From Adineta ricciae (Eukaryota > Rotifera > Eurotatoria > Adinetida > Adinetidae), in assembly GCA_905250025.1 (NCBI GenBank), contig CAJNOJ010000358.1, forward strand, positions 1 to 64,000: DNA of 64,000 bases, in the 5' to 3' direction. Every line of letters begins with the position of its first letter. Within the stretch, counting starts at the first letter, position 1. Under the pieces are notes generated by a model. The model saw only the letters and a program-made list of their open reading frames with translations. It made no database searches and was not told where the DNA came from. Shown here piece by piece: positions 1-11,246 of the stretch. A program made the translations under genes and the position numbers.

Positions 1-20
1 TATATCGGCTTAAACGCGCG

Positions 21-393
21 TGACGCGATGACGTTTTGGCCAGAATATTTTCGTTTTTTCTCATACACTAACAAGCATAAAAAGCTTACTTCTTCGCTCA
101 TATATGCGTCCCTAATCGCACTATAGATATATGAAAAAAATCAGTTTGTCTTTACAAGTCGCTTGAAAGTAGTCGATGAAACTTATGTCGTAACACGATG
201 ACGAAAAAACGACAAAATATTGACAGTGGTATACAAGATTACTATTTTTCTGCGAATCTATACGATATCAAAGGGAACATTTGTTAGATGTTTTAAAGCC
301 CACGCCTTGATGTTTTTATTGATGTACTCGATTTGATAAAAAGATTAAATATTCTGTCAGCAAGTCATAGTTAACTGATGTAACGCGATGATG
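21..393 (+). repeat. Subterminal repeats of the first transposon
   Basis: TGACGCGATGACG (21-33), TAACACGATGACG (191-203) and TAACGCGATGATG (381-393) are spaced 170-190 bp apart. The same motif appears near the other end at 3258-3270 and, inverted, at 3101-3113. Regular subterminal copies suggest transposase-binding sites; no function is shown directly. Confidence 0.6.
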
Positions 394-757
394 CTGCTTT
401 TTTAAACGAGTTTCTTTCTCAAAGCTAATTAGATTTATGTGTGTGGCAGTATCAGTATATGCTATTCTCGTTCAAAAACATCAATCAAGAAGGTCACACA
501 GCTCTAATTTATTAGTTAGTGTAGCAAAAAGTAGCGTGAGTAATAAGTGATCTCGATGAAACGTATTTACAAAAAACTACATATACATCTCAGCACACAT
601 ATGAAATAAGAATCTTTGAGCCATATGAATAAAATATAACGGCACTGTAAATGCCACGACACTGTCAAAATGAAAACACCGAGGAAAGATCAGTTAAAGT
701 AACTGTAAAAAGTGACTTTTGAGCTTTAATCATATATTAGTTGGAATTCTGTACTAA

Positions 758-2773
758 TCAGATGGAAAAACGATATTTTTTCGAATGTTTACTATTAGAA
801 TAATATTTGTACTCTACTATATTGTCACCTATAGCTTTGATTGAATGTATTTTTTTGGTTTCTGGCACTGGCTTAACTGATTTGAAAATATGTTCCAATT
901 GAGTTTTCGAATCATCAATTTCATGTTGTTCTATTTCATCGATTGAAATTATCGCTGTTTTTGATCGACCAATTTTAACAAAATCGGCAGCTGATTTACA
1001 CTGCAGTCCACTTAAGATTGCTAAATAAACGAGGCGTTTGAGAGAACCACCGATACCGTCAACTACACCTTTGCCGTGAGTTGTGGCAAAAAAGTGCCAC
1101 GACAAATCAATCTAGATAGCGTAAAGAGATAAAAGTACTTGATGAAAGATGGCCGTCAGTACCTTGAATTTGGCAGACAAACGACATAAGTTTCGAAACA
1201 AAAAACGTTGCTTGAATTGTTGAGTAGCACCATCCGAAAACACATGAACTTCTTTCAAATTTGAGAATTGACTTTTCAGCTTTTGAAATATATGTTCAAG
1301 AGCTGCATTGACATGATATTTATCATGAGACAATTCATCAGCAACACAGACGTATGATTGACCACCATTTGAATGCCAGATGTAACAAGTAAATAAAGAT
1401 ACCGAATCTTTCGAGTAGAACGAACTTTGTATTGCATCTTGAACGTCAATATGAAAATTTTCACTGAAATCAACCTGAATACAAATTGTTTGATCATCCA
1501 AATTCGATTTCAAGTTTTCGAAAAATGCTGATTGTTGCCGTTTAATGAATACATGAGCCAAAAACGTTCCAATTTGTTCTTTTAAAACTGTTGCACACCT
1601 TTTAACCGAACCCGTGAATTCCTCCTTTGTAGGAAAGCCATTTTGCGATGTCCATTGAGACCATTGAATTTGTTTATTTGGATCAATAATATTTTGGTAC
1701 ACTTTTAAGTCGAAGTTGTTCGAACATGATGAACAACGGCTGAACATGCAATCTTCATTTTGTTCGTTACATACTGGAGCTGATAAAAATGTCTGAATTG
1801 AATTTAAATCCGTAGATTTGACATGTTTCGACAGAGATTTTAATAATAAGTTCACATTTTCGTGGTACGAACATAGACAACTTCGATGACACAAAGAGGA
1901 TTGAAGTAACACATGAATTGGTCGTAATTCAGTAAACGAAGTTGTTGACAAACTAATATTCGGATCTTTATTTTCTGCCAAAAATAGTTGATAAGTTTCA
2001 CGGATGCTGCATAAAAGAATCCGCTTCTGCACTGTGACTCTTTGGCCATTATCATCATTGAATGTAACACAATCACGCTTGCCAGGCATTTGGTAACTAA
2101 TGTCATCACGATTGTAGAATTGTTCAACAGCTCGTTTGGTTTCGATTGATAATGATCTTTGTTCTCGTTTAGCTGTAGCAGTTGATTTTGGAATAACATC
2201 AAATAATTGAGCAATGTGATGAACAACATGATGACGCTTATTTGGATCTTTAGGTAATGCTTTTAATGTGCGTTGAACTGCTTTACCGAGCGTTTGACGG
2301 GATTGGTAAGTAGATGATCGAGAATTGGTTAAACCTTTGGACTTCAATTTTTCACGATATCGCTTCGATGCATTCTTTTGTCGAAGCCGTAAATTTTCCA
2401 GTGACCTTGCATCTAAATTTTTACGTCTTGCGTTATCACGACGTCGAGCTTTTGCTTTCACTAGTTCTAGTTTCGATTTGTCTTTTGANGTGCGTTGAAC
2501 TGCTTTACCGAGCGTTTGACGGGATTGGTAAGTAGATGATCGAGAATTGGTTAAACCTTTGGACTTCAATTTTTCACGATATCGCTTCGATGCATTCTTT
2601 TGTCGAAGCCGTAAATTTTCCAGTGACCTTGCATCTAAATTTTTACGTCTTGCGTTATCACGACGTCGAGCTTTTGCTTTCACTAGTTCTAGTTTCGATT
2701 TGTCTTTTGACAAATTGATACGATAAAGTTTTTGTCGTTCAGCATTGGTTTTAGTCATTGTAATATAAGACAA
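758..2773 (-). CDS. Transposase with DGIGG motif, one intron
   Basis: The minus-strand reading frame starts at 2773 with an Arg/Lys-rich segment (residues about 10-90, probably DNA-binding). It continues through two Cys/His clusters (CHRSCLCSYH and CMFSRCSSC, likely zinc-binding) to VDFSENF and FSDGATQQF. A 51-bp GT-AG intron at 1112-1162 then joins it to SWHFFATTHGKGVVDGIGG and a C-terminal tail ending at 758. The three acidic motifs VDFS, SDGA and VDGIGG are candidate catalytic positions of an RNase H-fold transposase; this is inference from spacing. A 221-bp exact duplication around the single N at 2489 repeats the basic N-terminal segment and is probably an assembly artefact. Removing it leaves a continuous frame, so the gene may be intact. 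Confidence 0.75.
2268..2710. other. Single-N gap flanked by exact 221-bp direct repeat
   Basis: Bases 2268-2488 and 2490-2710 are identical as read, separated by one N at 2489. This is what an assembler leaves when two contigs with an unmerged overlap are joined. The duplication should not be read as biological. Confidence 0.85.
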
Positions 2774-3934
2774 AAACTTCTTATCAGCAAAAAGCGATTC
2801 AAGTAAGCAAGATATTAGTGGAAAATAGTTTTCGATAGTAGGTTAGTGTGAATGACAAGATCAAATTAACCGAAAGTTATCAATTTAGTAGTATACAATT
2901 AACAAGAATTCTGATTGGCAGTTCATTTTTAACGGTTTGTCAAAGCTGTCAAAATCAGAACTAATCAGATTTAATCATGTGAGAGCACGCTATTCAATTA
3001 AAAAATTTTAAATTTGTTCATTTTTCTACTTGGAAATTGAAAAATTTGCTTTTGTAATAGTATTTCCTGCTTTTTTGAGAAAATTCAAATAATTGAAAAA
3101 CATCATCACGTTACGAACATATTTCTACAGAACGGATTTCTTTGAAACAAAACTAAGTGAGTTAAATAGGTCGAGGAAAGTTTCCTTTGGTTATAAGGAT
3201 TTCAACAAAATAGAACTAGTATTAGCAGGTAAAAAAATTAAAATAGCCAATTTTTGTTACGCGATGATGTTATAAATAGACTAGTATTGTCTGAGCTCAT
3301 TTCATAGAGGTAAAAGGTATGTAAAATTTAATGACTATGTGAAAAGATACTTCTATCCTTGAAAGGGTTATTCATATTGACGATTCGTGAAAATAACAAA
3401 GTGCATCAATAAAACAATTAAAACAATATACGGCATAAATACGATCAAAATTTTCATTTCGAACTAATGCATTTGTTTATATAAAATTTTCACAAATTCC
3501 AACGATTTGAACTAAAACAAAATATGTTTCCACACACTTTAGACTATGCTCTGTAAGATAGTTTTGAAAGCTTTCCAAAACAATAAGTTCAAACTCACAC
3601 CCTCGGAGGTGACGCGTTACGCGTTTAAGCCGATTTATTAAATGTTCTTCAGTACATATATAATAAAAGTTCAAACACCAAAAGAAAAGGATCTTCAATA
3701 AACAAGAGAATATAAAAAACATAATCCAAACAATAAATTCAAAAAAATGTCCACCAGCATTAGTAGAGATTGTTCCGAGTACTTGTCCATTGAGTTCAGT
3801 AGCAAGAAGAAAAGTAAAATAACTTAGATGTATTACATAGAAGAGAAATAGTCGATTTGTACTACATAAAAGCAAAAACATTTTGAAAACTAGTGCAACA
3901 TGAAAGTACAATATTCACTTTATTGATTATTCAT

Positions 3935-4275
3935 TGCTGCTTTCCTTTCTTTACCAATAATTGTACGACGTTTAGCCAATATGGCATTGTGAAGCCACTC
4001 CCATATATGATTAAGTTCTTCAGGACATAAACGAAATTTACTTCGAACAGCTTCTAAAACATCAATTGATAATATAAAAATTAATACATTATGGTCACTA
4101 ATCTTTTAATAAACCATATCGATCATCGCTGACCATATCTTTTGTTTCAATAGCAGTGAGCTCTTCGGATTTAAAAATAATATCCATCAATGAAGTCACA
4201 CAAAGATTAGCATGTTCTTTAACACCATTCTGTTTCAGCAGATCAACAACAGCACCATTTGTTGATGTAAATTTC
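3935..4275 (-). pseudogene. Possible BEN-like remnant
   Basis: Minus-strand pieces read NGVKEHANLCVTSLMDIIF and, further on, KFRLCPEELNHIWEWLHNA followed by ILAKRRTIIGKER. The helical pattern with the FKSEELTA segment recalls a BEN domain, but the match is by eye only. The pieces lie directly downstream of the Gag-like fossil and could belong to it or to another element. No complete gene is visible. The stretch 3636-3934 between this and the transposon end shows nothing recognisable. Confidence 0.25.
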
Positions 4276-4289
4276 TAAACAAATACATA

Positions 4290-5529
4290 CAGTGTTTGAG
4301 TTCAGCATCTTGGTCACTGAATGTACGGATGGATTGATTCTGACTTTGCGAATATGAATCTAACTTTTTAAATGCAATTTCTTCGTGAAAATTAGACGTG
4401 AACGCCTTCTTTAAATGAGTAACGAAGATCTCCCATGACGTAAATGAAGAATGATTAGTTTTATACCATTCAAGTGCATCTCCTGTAAAGAATAAGATAA
4501 TATATCGAGTCGAGTAGAATGTGGAAGATGTGCAATTTCAAAAAGATGTTCGATGTCCTCTAATCATTTGTTAACATCATCTTTTTCTCCGTTGAATGTT
4601 TTTGGATTTTTAATAAGATTGCCTACTGTAGCCTTACGGAGATCACTTAGAACTGGGCCTAGTTGAGTTGTTGATGAGTTAAATGAAAACATGGATTGAG
4701 TTGCTACTGGAGCTTCACCATTTACATTGGTGGCACCAAGATTAGAATTCATAGGAAGAACATTTGACTGATTACCAGAATAGAATTTAGAACTCGTATT
4801 CGAACGACAAACCTTTTCTTCGTGAACTAACTGTGTACTACATGTATCACATTTTGTATTTCGTAATGTATTATCACGGTGACATGAACTTACTGTATCT
4901 GAATGATTAGAATTAGATCGAAATGATGATAGCAAGAGCTCATAAAAATCATCGATATTTTTTCGATGTGACAAATACAATTGTTTAGCATCTCCTTTGA
5001 ATAACAATGAAATAGATTGGTATCGAAGATGTCGCCCAATACGAAAATGATTGAATTTCTCTTCTGTTTCATCTAACCATTGTATAACATCGCTTTTACC
5101 ATCAAACGGAGCGAAATTCTTTAGAATAAATACGTCCAAATTATCATCATTCATCTCTTTATCATTTCGTATAGATTTGCCTATATCATTTTCTGTAGAT
5201 ATCTGTGGTTGTCGGGAAATGAATTCATTGCGAGTTGATTGATATGTTTTTGTATGTGTCTGTATGTTTTCTATATTTTCAATATTCTTATTTCGATCTG
5301 TATAAATTTTATCTGTTTCTGTAAAATTTTCCGAAAAATTCGGTATGTCGTTTGGTTTATATTGTGAAGGTAGCATAGCTTTTCTACCCTCTTTGTACAT
5401 GAAAGTTTGCATATCGTCTTCTGAAATCCGTATCGACGTGACGATAGTAGTTTCATCGATCGGTTGTGTATCTAATGATTCAATAGATCCTGATTTAGTA
5501 ATAGTTGATTTTTCCTCCACGTCCGACAT
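4290..5529 (-). mobile_element. Gag-like fossil of an LTR retroelement
   Basis: The minus-strand coding remnant has two stretches that look like retrotransposon Gag core: one contains FAPFDGKSDVIQWLDETEEK and the other FTGDALEWYKTN. The order is a charged Ser/Thr-rich N-terminal part, then the Gag-type helical region. No protease, reverse transcriptase or integrase follows. The family is probably Ty3/gypsy-like, by the Retrotrans_gag pattern. The copy is a broken fragment with a few breaks. It appears older than the pogo and hAT elements, which lie in the sequence upstream of it. LTRs could not be delimited. Confidence 0.6.
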
Positions 5530-5554
5530 AATAGGTGACTATGTATGGATGTAA

Positions 5555-5581
5555 ATGTATGTATGTATGTATGTATGTATA
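5555..5581 (+). repeat. ATGT microsatellite
   Basis: About six tandem copies of ATGT lie just upstream of the Gag-like fossil. Confidence 0.9.
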
Positions 5582-5852
5582 TAATTTTCTTTAGCGTTTC
5601 AAAAGAAAGAGAACTGGTTACGTATAGAAAGAAGAAAAAAGAAAGTTTGTTTTTTCTATGTAAATACTGATGTACGAATTCGTTATCTATATGTCGTATC
5701 GAAGTTAGCTTTTTGTCGAAGTTATATCTTCGATACAGTATTAACTTCGACACGACATATATATATATGTATGTTTACGAACTACGATGAATAAAAAAAT
5801 GAAAGTTGCCCAACTTCTCCACCAATTGTGAGGTACTCGTAATGGGGATGTA

Positions 5853-8127
5853 CAGTAAAACCTCCGTAATGTGAACACTCACGGGACCGTTGAAAATCGT
5901 TCAGATTAGGGAGGTGATCATATAGGAGAGGGTTTTGTAAAAATCGCAAGAAATTTTCATATTTAAAGGCATTTTATAGCATTCACTTGTGATAAACTGT
6001 TGTAGTTTATTATACAAAGATTTAATCATTTATCTACATCACAAAAAGTTATTTAATAACAGCTCTATCAGTTGAACATCTGAAGTACTCCAATATAGAT
6101 CTTTGTTTTGACATGTTGGAGTCGAGTAATGCATCAGTTAATTTAGACTCTAATTGAATAATAAACGAATGTAATTCTGGTTGTTGTGTTATTGAAAATA
6201 GGCGAAGTCGTCGAACTAGTTCTAGACATTCAGACAATGTTGGTGATTCTTCACTTGGTAGATCATCATTTAATTGATCCTCTTTATTATCAAAATCATC
6301 ATTAATAATTCCATGGATCGTTAATAATTTATCAGTTGAATCGTCCGATTCATTAAACGATGGCGTATTATCATCAATACACTCAAACATTGCAAACAAT
6401 ATCAACAAAATAGTATTTTAATGTTTTCTTCAGATCTTACCACATAATCAATAGCAGTTATAGACCTCCCACCAACGGATAAACGTACCAATATTCGATC
6501 TAATTCTTCAATTGATTTATCAACTGCTGATGTAACTTCATTGGCAATGGAAATCTGTTGAATATCAATGTCATTGATTGCAAATGGTTTCTCAAATCCA
6601 GCTGATTTAAATGTATTTCTTACTGTTGTTTCCGTTATTGCTGCCCACGCACTATCGATCCAATAAACTGCATCTAAAGCAGTGATACTAATATCTTCAG
6701 CTGTTGTTACAACACCAGCTCTTGCAATAATATACTTGACCAGATTTCGTCTGTAATGCGCTTTAAAAGCACGAATAATTCCTTGGTCCATCGGCTAAAT
6801 CGTAGCAGTTGTATTTGCTGGAAAAAATTTTAACTTGATGTTCTCCAATTGTACATCAGGAGGATGGACCGGTGCATTGTCCAAAAATAAAAGAATATGT
6901 CGTTTTTTCTTGCGCATCATTAAATCAAGATCCTCCAACCAGTCCGTGAATATCTTCGATGTCATCCATGCACTACGATTGCTATACCACGAAACCGGTA
7001 GTTTCTTCATATCAATGTTTTTGAAACACCTTGGTTTGTTCGACTTCCCTGCAATATAAAGAATGTAAGGACTATTAAGAATAGAAAGCAACAAAGATTA
7101 ACGTACCGATAACTAAAGGCTTCAGTTTTTCGTCACCGGTCCAGTTCGCACATAATAATACGGTGTATCGTTCCTTGGATTTTTTCCTCCCTTGCAATCA
7201 TTTTTGTCGACCGTTAAAGACTTGTCCGGCATTAGTTTATAGAAAAGACCGGTTTCGTCACAATTAAATACGTTCGAGGGATCATAATGTTCTATGATAC
7301 TATGTAATCGAGATTTCCAGTCGCCAACTGTGTCTGGATTGACTGCTCGACTTTCACCAGAAATAACCCTAAAGCTGATGTTGTAACGTGATCGAAATTT
7401 CTTAAGCCACCCGTTGCTTGCTTTGAATTGTTCTGAATCATTTAATTTTTTACCAATTTCTCTTGCGTACTCTTGTAAGATAGGTCCTGAGATGGCAATA
7501 TTCTTTGCACGTTGAGCAATAAACCACTCATATACAGTATCATTAATTTCTTGATTTAAATCATTTTTGAATTTTCTTTTCACTTTTTTGTTCTTGTTTG
7601 TTTCATAATCATTTGTATATTCACACTTGCGCTTTAATATGTTGGACACAGCCAATTGATATATGGAATTTATCACACAATTCTCTATGAGAAACACCTT
7701 GTTCCTTTTCTTTAATTAAATTAATCTTTTCTTCAAGACATAGTTCTCGACGAGTCGTCATACTTCACGATAAACGATTACGAAACAAAACAAACAGGAT
7801 CACATTCTTATGTTATTCAATTACGTATGAAATTGATCTCGTCTATTTCGTCTATATTTCTCTCGCTCTCTTCAAAACATAATAGCCAAATAGGCCAATC
7901 GGATACAAGATTAAATCGACGATAGGTGACGTTATATGTCTTTGTTCATATTGTAGAGGGTCCATTTGCATGGTGGGGACCGAAAAAAAAGCGTTCACAT
8001 TCAGAATCGTGACGTCTTCATATAGGAGAGGGTCAAAACCAGCAAAATTCGCTCGGAGGCACCAGAAGGTGTTCAGTATAACGGGTTGATCACATAGGAG
8101 AGGTGTTCATTAATAGAGGTTTTACTG
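5853..8127 (-). mobile_element. pogo/Tigger-type Tc1-mariner transposon
   Basis: The ends are CAGTAAAACCTC at 5853 and its exact complement GAGGTTTTACTG finishing at 8127. The element is flanked on both sides by TA (5851-5852 and 8128-8129), the Tc1/mariner target duplication. The CAGTAAAACCTC terminus is the usual pogo/Tigger end. Inside both termini the words CATATAGGAGAGGG and CACATAGGAGAGG recur, probably as inner binding sites. The coding strand is minus. The copy has transposase lesions, so it looks inactive as read. Confidence 0.93.
6049..7761 (-). pseudogene. Tigger-like transposase, decayed
   Basis: The start is taken as the ATG at 7761 (MTTRRELCLEEKINLIKEKE), a pogo/CENP-B helix-turn-helix. 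A second DNA-binding half (WLKKFRSRYNIS) and the DDE_1 catalytic core follow. The acidic residues are visible in NCDETGLFYK, LLFLDNAPVHP and PMDQGIIRAF. Two likely introns fit the frame: 7049-7106 (58 bp) and 6382-6440 (59 bp). The C-terminus carries the family's MSKQRSILEYF tail. Damage comprises a frameshift near 7640, another near 7185, and a stop at about 6794 where the family has Gln before PMDQG. Confidence 0.9.
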
Positions 8128-8564
8128 TATATAGAAAACTCTAACCTTCGATATAAACGTAAGGCTAGATCAAATAAAGTCGAGTAACCTCGCAAGAATA
8201 TAATAGAAACAATCTACCAGTAGTGGCGTAACCAGAAAATTGGCAGTGGGCAGGCTCAGCGTGACGCGCTCCTATCTTTCTAAATTTGTTGAGTATAAAA
8301 TTAACATGTGCTAGCGCTCCAGAGGGTGTAAATCTTGATCATGAAGAAATGCTATGCTATTCGTTTATTTTAAACCTAATTAAAATGTATATCACTTGGT
8401 AGCTCTACTTCAACAAAAGTTCGACTATTTTTGTGCTTTTCAGCAAAATGATCAATTACGTTTTCAAAACCCGCTATAAAATCACGTATAACGACAAAAA
8501 CGCACAAATCATTCGGTTTCATATCCGATACACTATTCCGTCTTTTTCTCTAAATTAGCTTCAT

Positions 8565-9702
8565 CTAGTTGAATATTCGTTCACACATCGTAGAAGGGAT
8601 AGGAATTGTTATTGCAACGAGAAGAAGCACTGTCAGCTCAGGAAAAGTCGGTTTTAAAGGTAATAACTCGGTGTATAAATCAACAATGTTATCCATTGAC
8701 GTTGGTGAAGTTAGCACCATATTCGAATATAACCTTCCCATGTTCGTTTTGGAACGTGTTCCAACCGATCCAATCAGCGTTCCAAGTAGAACCCGGCGAG
8801 CTCTATCTAATGGTGTGGTTAGATTTTCCATAGTCCAAACGATGGTTAAAAAAATTACAAAATACTTCATTTTTTTAATAAAATGCTGGCACCATATTCG
8901 AGTAAAAGCTTCCCATATTCGTTCAGGAATGCGTTCCAACCGTTCCAAACAAGGTTCCGAGTAGAACTCAACGAACTCTGTCTAATGGTATGCTCAGTTT
9001 TTCCATAACTCGAGTTTTGATTTTTAGGCTTCCAGTAACGGCAGTACTGATCCGAAAAAAAACAAAGTTGGGACTAGGTCGCAACTGAGCATACCATTAG
9101 ACAGAGTTCGTTGAGTTCTACTCGGAACCTTGTTTGGAACGGTTGGAACGCATTCCTGAACGAATATGGGAAGCTTTTACTCGAATATGGTGCCAGCATT
9201 TTATTAAAAAAATGAAGTATTTTGTAATTTTTTTAACCATCGTTTGGACTATGGAAAATCTAACCACACCATTAGATAGAGCTCGCCGGGTTCTACTTGG
9301 AACGCTGATTGGATCGGTTGGAACACGTTCCAAAACGAACATGGGAAGGTTATATTCGAATATGGTGCTAACTTCACCAACGTTATCCATTGTTTTATCT
9401 TTCAACACAGGCTTCAGAGCATGTATCTTGTTGCACAACGCTGAAAAATCAACATTCGTTTGTGTTCCCAATGGTTGAATCGATTCGATGTGAAGAAAAT
9501 TATTACTCTCCGGAAACAGCACAGATATACCATTCAGAATAAGAGTATTGTCATCAGAAAAGCGATCATTCAGCTTCAACAATATCGAGTCAAATATAAG
9601 ATAGAAAAGAATCGTTCTATAATCATCTTCGCTGTTCTGCATATCACTATGCGTGACTGTGGATGTAATGAAAATATCTTTGGAAAAATTTTTGTGAGGC
9701 AA
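8565..9702 (-). pseudogene. hAT transposase C-terminal fragment
   Basis: Minus-strand residues before and after the fold-back insertion match the complete homologue at 20434-21231. Shared features are an EDDYR..LFYLIFDSILLKLNDRF segment, then LLPLKPTFPELTVLLLVA and TIPIPSTMCERIFN, the hAT C-terminal dimerisation motif. The N-terminal zinc-finger half is absent and the frame is split by the insertion. This is a dead derivative. Confidence 0.85.
8699..9383. mobile_element. 685-bp fold-back element
   Basis: Two arms of about 300 bp are near-perfect inverted complements (8699 to about 8998 and about 9083 to 9383) around a loop of about 85 bp. The ends are ACGTTGGTG and CACCAACGT, with a 9-bp target duplication TATCCATTG at 8690-8698 and 9384-9392. 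Each arm is itself two tandem copies of a unit of about 130 bp carrying TTCCAACC and a GAACTCxxCGAGCTCT-like core. There is no coding capacity. The 9-bp duplication suggests Mutator-like mobilisation; that is inference. Confidence 0.88.
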
Positions 9703-10161
9703 ATTGCTTTTTCTTTCCGTTCAGGTTATTTTGACAAAACTCCCTTGTCGTATGACATATCATATAGCATATGGTGAAGCAACTCGAATTTCCGGCGGGC
9801 AGGCTCAAACCTTCGGTGGACAGGCTGAGCCTGCCCTGGCTACCCCCTGGTTACGCCACTATCTACCAGACACAATAATGAAGTATAGTAGATAAATGGA
9901 GATATCGACCACGTTTATTGGGGGTAAACAAGGACAAAAAAAGAAGAAATAACAACGAACTGAGATGGAAACGGAAAAACATTTCTATTTGTATAACGAG
10001 ACATAGAGAGAGAAATAACAACAAAAGTGAAAGAAAAATAATAATAACACGATGAAGCGAAATGAAAAAAGAAAGAGAAGATATAACAAAGAAGATCATC
10101 ATGAAGACATGATGATCAAGAGTGAGCTACATGCCACAGGAAAGAAAGAAAACGTGCCATA

Positions 10162-10863
10162 TGATGCGTTATAGCGATTGCCAGGAAATTGACTACATTT
10201 TCTAACTAAGAATAATTTCCGGAAATTGATTTCCACTCTGCTTATAACATATCCTCAGAAAGTTCTCAATTTCCGTAATGGAAATCATTTCCATTATTCA
10301 CATTGGGTACAATTATCAAAGTTCTTACTGTTTTTAAAGGAGGTTCATTTGACTTAGGATGCTTCGAAGGGTGATGTAGGGTTTATCTTAGTGAGGGTGC
10401 TTCGAAGGGTGATGTAGGGTTTATCTTAGTGAGGGTGCTTCGAAGGGTGATGTAGGGTTTATCTTAGTGAGGGTGCTTCGAAGGGTGATGTAGGGTTTAT
10501 CTTAGTGAGGGTGCTTCGAAGGGTGGGATGATTAATATTTCAAATGAATATTTGTAACGGATGTATAGGGCATAATGGAGAATTTCCCAATTTCTTTTAG
10601 GGAAATTAGGTCAATTAGGAACTCTTGTTTATGGTTTCCATAATGGACATAATGGGCATAATGGACATAATCAAGAATTTCCCAATTTCCATCATGCAGA
10701 TTAGGTCTATTAGGGACTCTTGTTTATGGTTTCCATAATGGAAATTGGGAAATTCTCGATTATGTCCAGTATGCCCATTATGGAAACCATAAACAAGAGT
10801 CCCTAATGGACCTAATTTCCATGATGCAAATTTCGATTTCCCGGAAAACGCTATAACGCATCA
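10162..10863. mobile_element. 702-bp MITE with inverted ends
   Basis: TGATGCGTTATAGCG at 10162-10176 is exactly complementary to 10849-10863, and similarity continues inward (CCAGGAAAT against CCGGGAAAT). Inside lie a 38-bp tandem array and further inverted copies of CCATAATGGAAATTGGGAAATT. No transposase is present and no clear target duplication was found, so the superfamily is open. Confidence 0.75.
10361..10526 (+). repeat. 38-bp tandem repeat, about 4.4 copies
   Basis: The unit begins GCTTCGAAGGGTGATGTAGG at 10361 and recurs at 10399, 10437, 10475 and 10513 with no visible changes. It lies inside the MITE at 10162-10863. Confidence 0.95.
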
Positions 10864-11246
10864 AATCAAACGTGCATGTATAGACTAGAATAGAATGTAG
10901 AAGAAGAACGAAAAAGGATAGCATATATACAAGTGTATGTGTATGAGATAGCGTCATAAAGTACCAATCGATGACGCTAACACGTTCCTAGTACGAAGCA
11001 AGATAACCTTTACAGTTCAATAGGACACTTACTTTTTAGAGTGCAGTGGTAATAGAATAATCGAAAGACGTTTATTAATAGTTTTTCTGAATTAAGAAAA
11101 ATATGACAAAACTTGGAAAATTTATTATATATTCTTGAATATTGAGAACAATTTATATGGCTCATTAGATAGTTCATGATTAATGTATAATAGTTCAGAA
11201 AAAGTGTCTCTCATTGTCGTTAACACTTGTACATGCCACTTTAATT
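10864..11246. other. No gene seen
   Basis: AT-rich spacer between the MITE and the 3' end of the GLFG/transpeptidase gene. No gene or repeat was recognised. Confidence 0.6.

Larger units (their letters stand above)
4..3635. mobile_element. TIR DNA transposon with spliced DDE-like transposase
   Basis: A 15-bp perfect inverted repeat, ATCGGCTTAAACGCG at 4-18 and its complement at 3621-3635, encloses a minus-strand transposase gene (758-2773). The motif TAACGCGATGATG and close variants recur near both ends (21, 191, 381, 3101 reversed, 3258), as expected of subterminal binding sites. The target duplication cannot be judged because the left flank is only three bases long. The superfamily is not certain. 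The transposase resembles a group of animal proteins with a HGKG..DGIGG motif, and Sola-like or Kolobok-like elements are possibilities I cannot separate by eye. Confidence 0.8.
8221..9861 (-). mobile_element. hAT transposon, internally deleted copy (family A)
   Basis: It starts TAGTGGCGTAACCAG and ends CTGGTTACGCCACTA. A perfect 8-bp target duplication TCTACCAG lies at 8213-8220 and 9862-9869, diagnostic of hAT. Only the C-terminal part of a transposase remains, on the minus strand, and it is interrupted by a 685-bp fold-back insertion. Two further elements in the window (20231-25996 and 32829-33341) share the same ends. Confidence 0.95.

Noticed and set aside
3477-3911. 144-residue hydrophobic frame
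   Set aside because: It crosses the right end of the first transposon and is AT-rich sequence without a recognisable domain.
10361-10526. CRISPR array
   Set aside because: The 38-bp repeats are directly contiguous with no spacers; it is a simple tandem repeat in a eukaryotic MITE.
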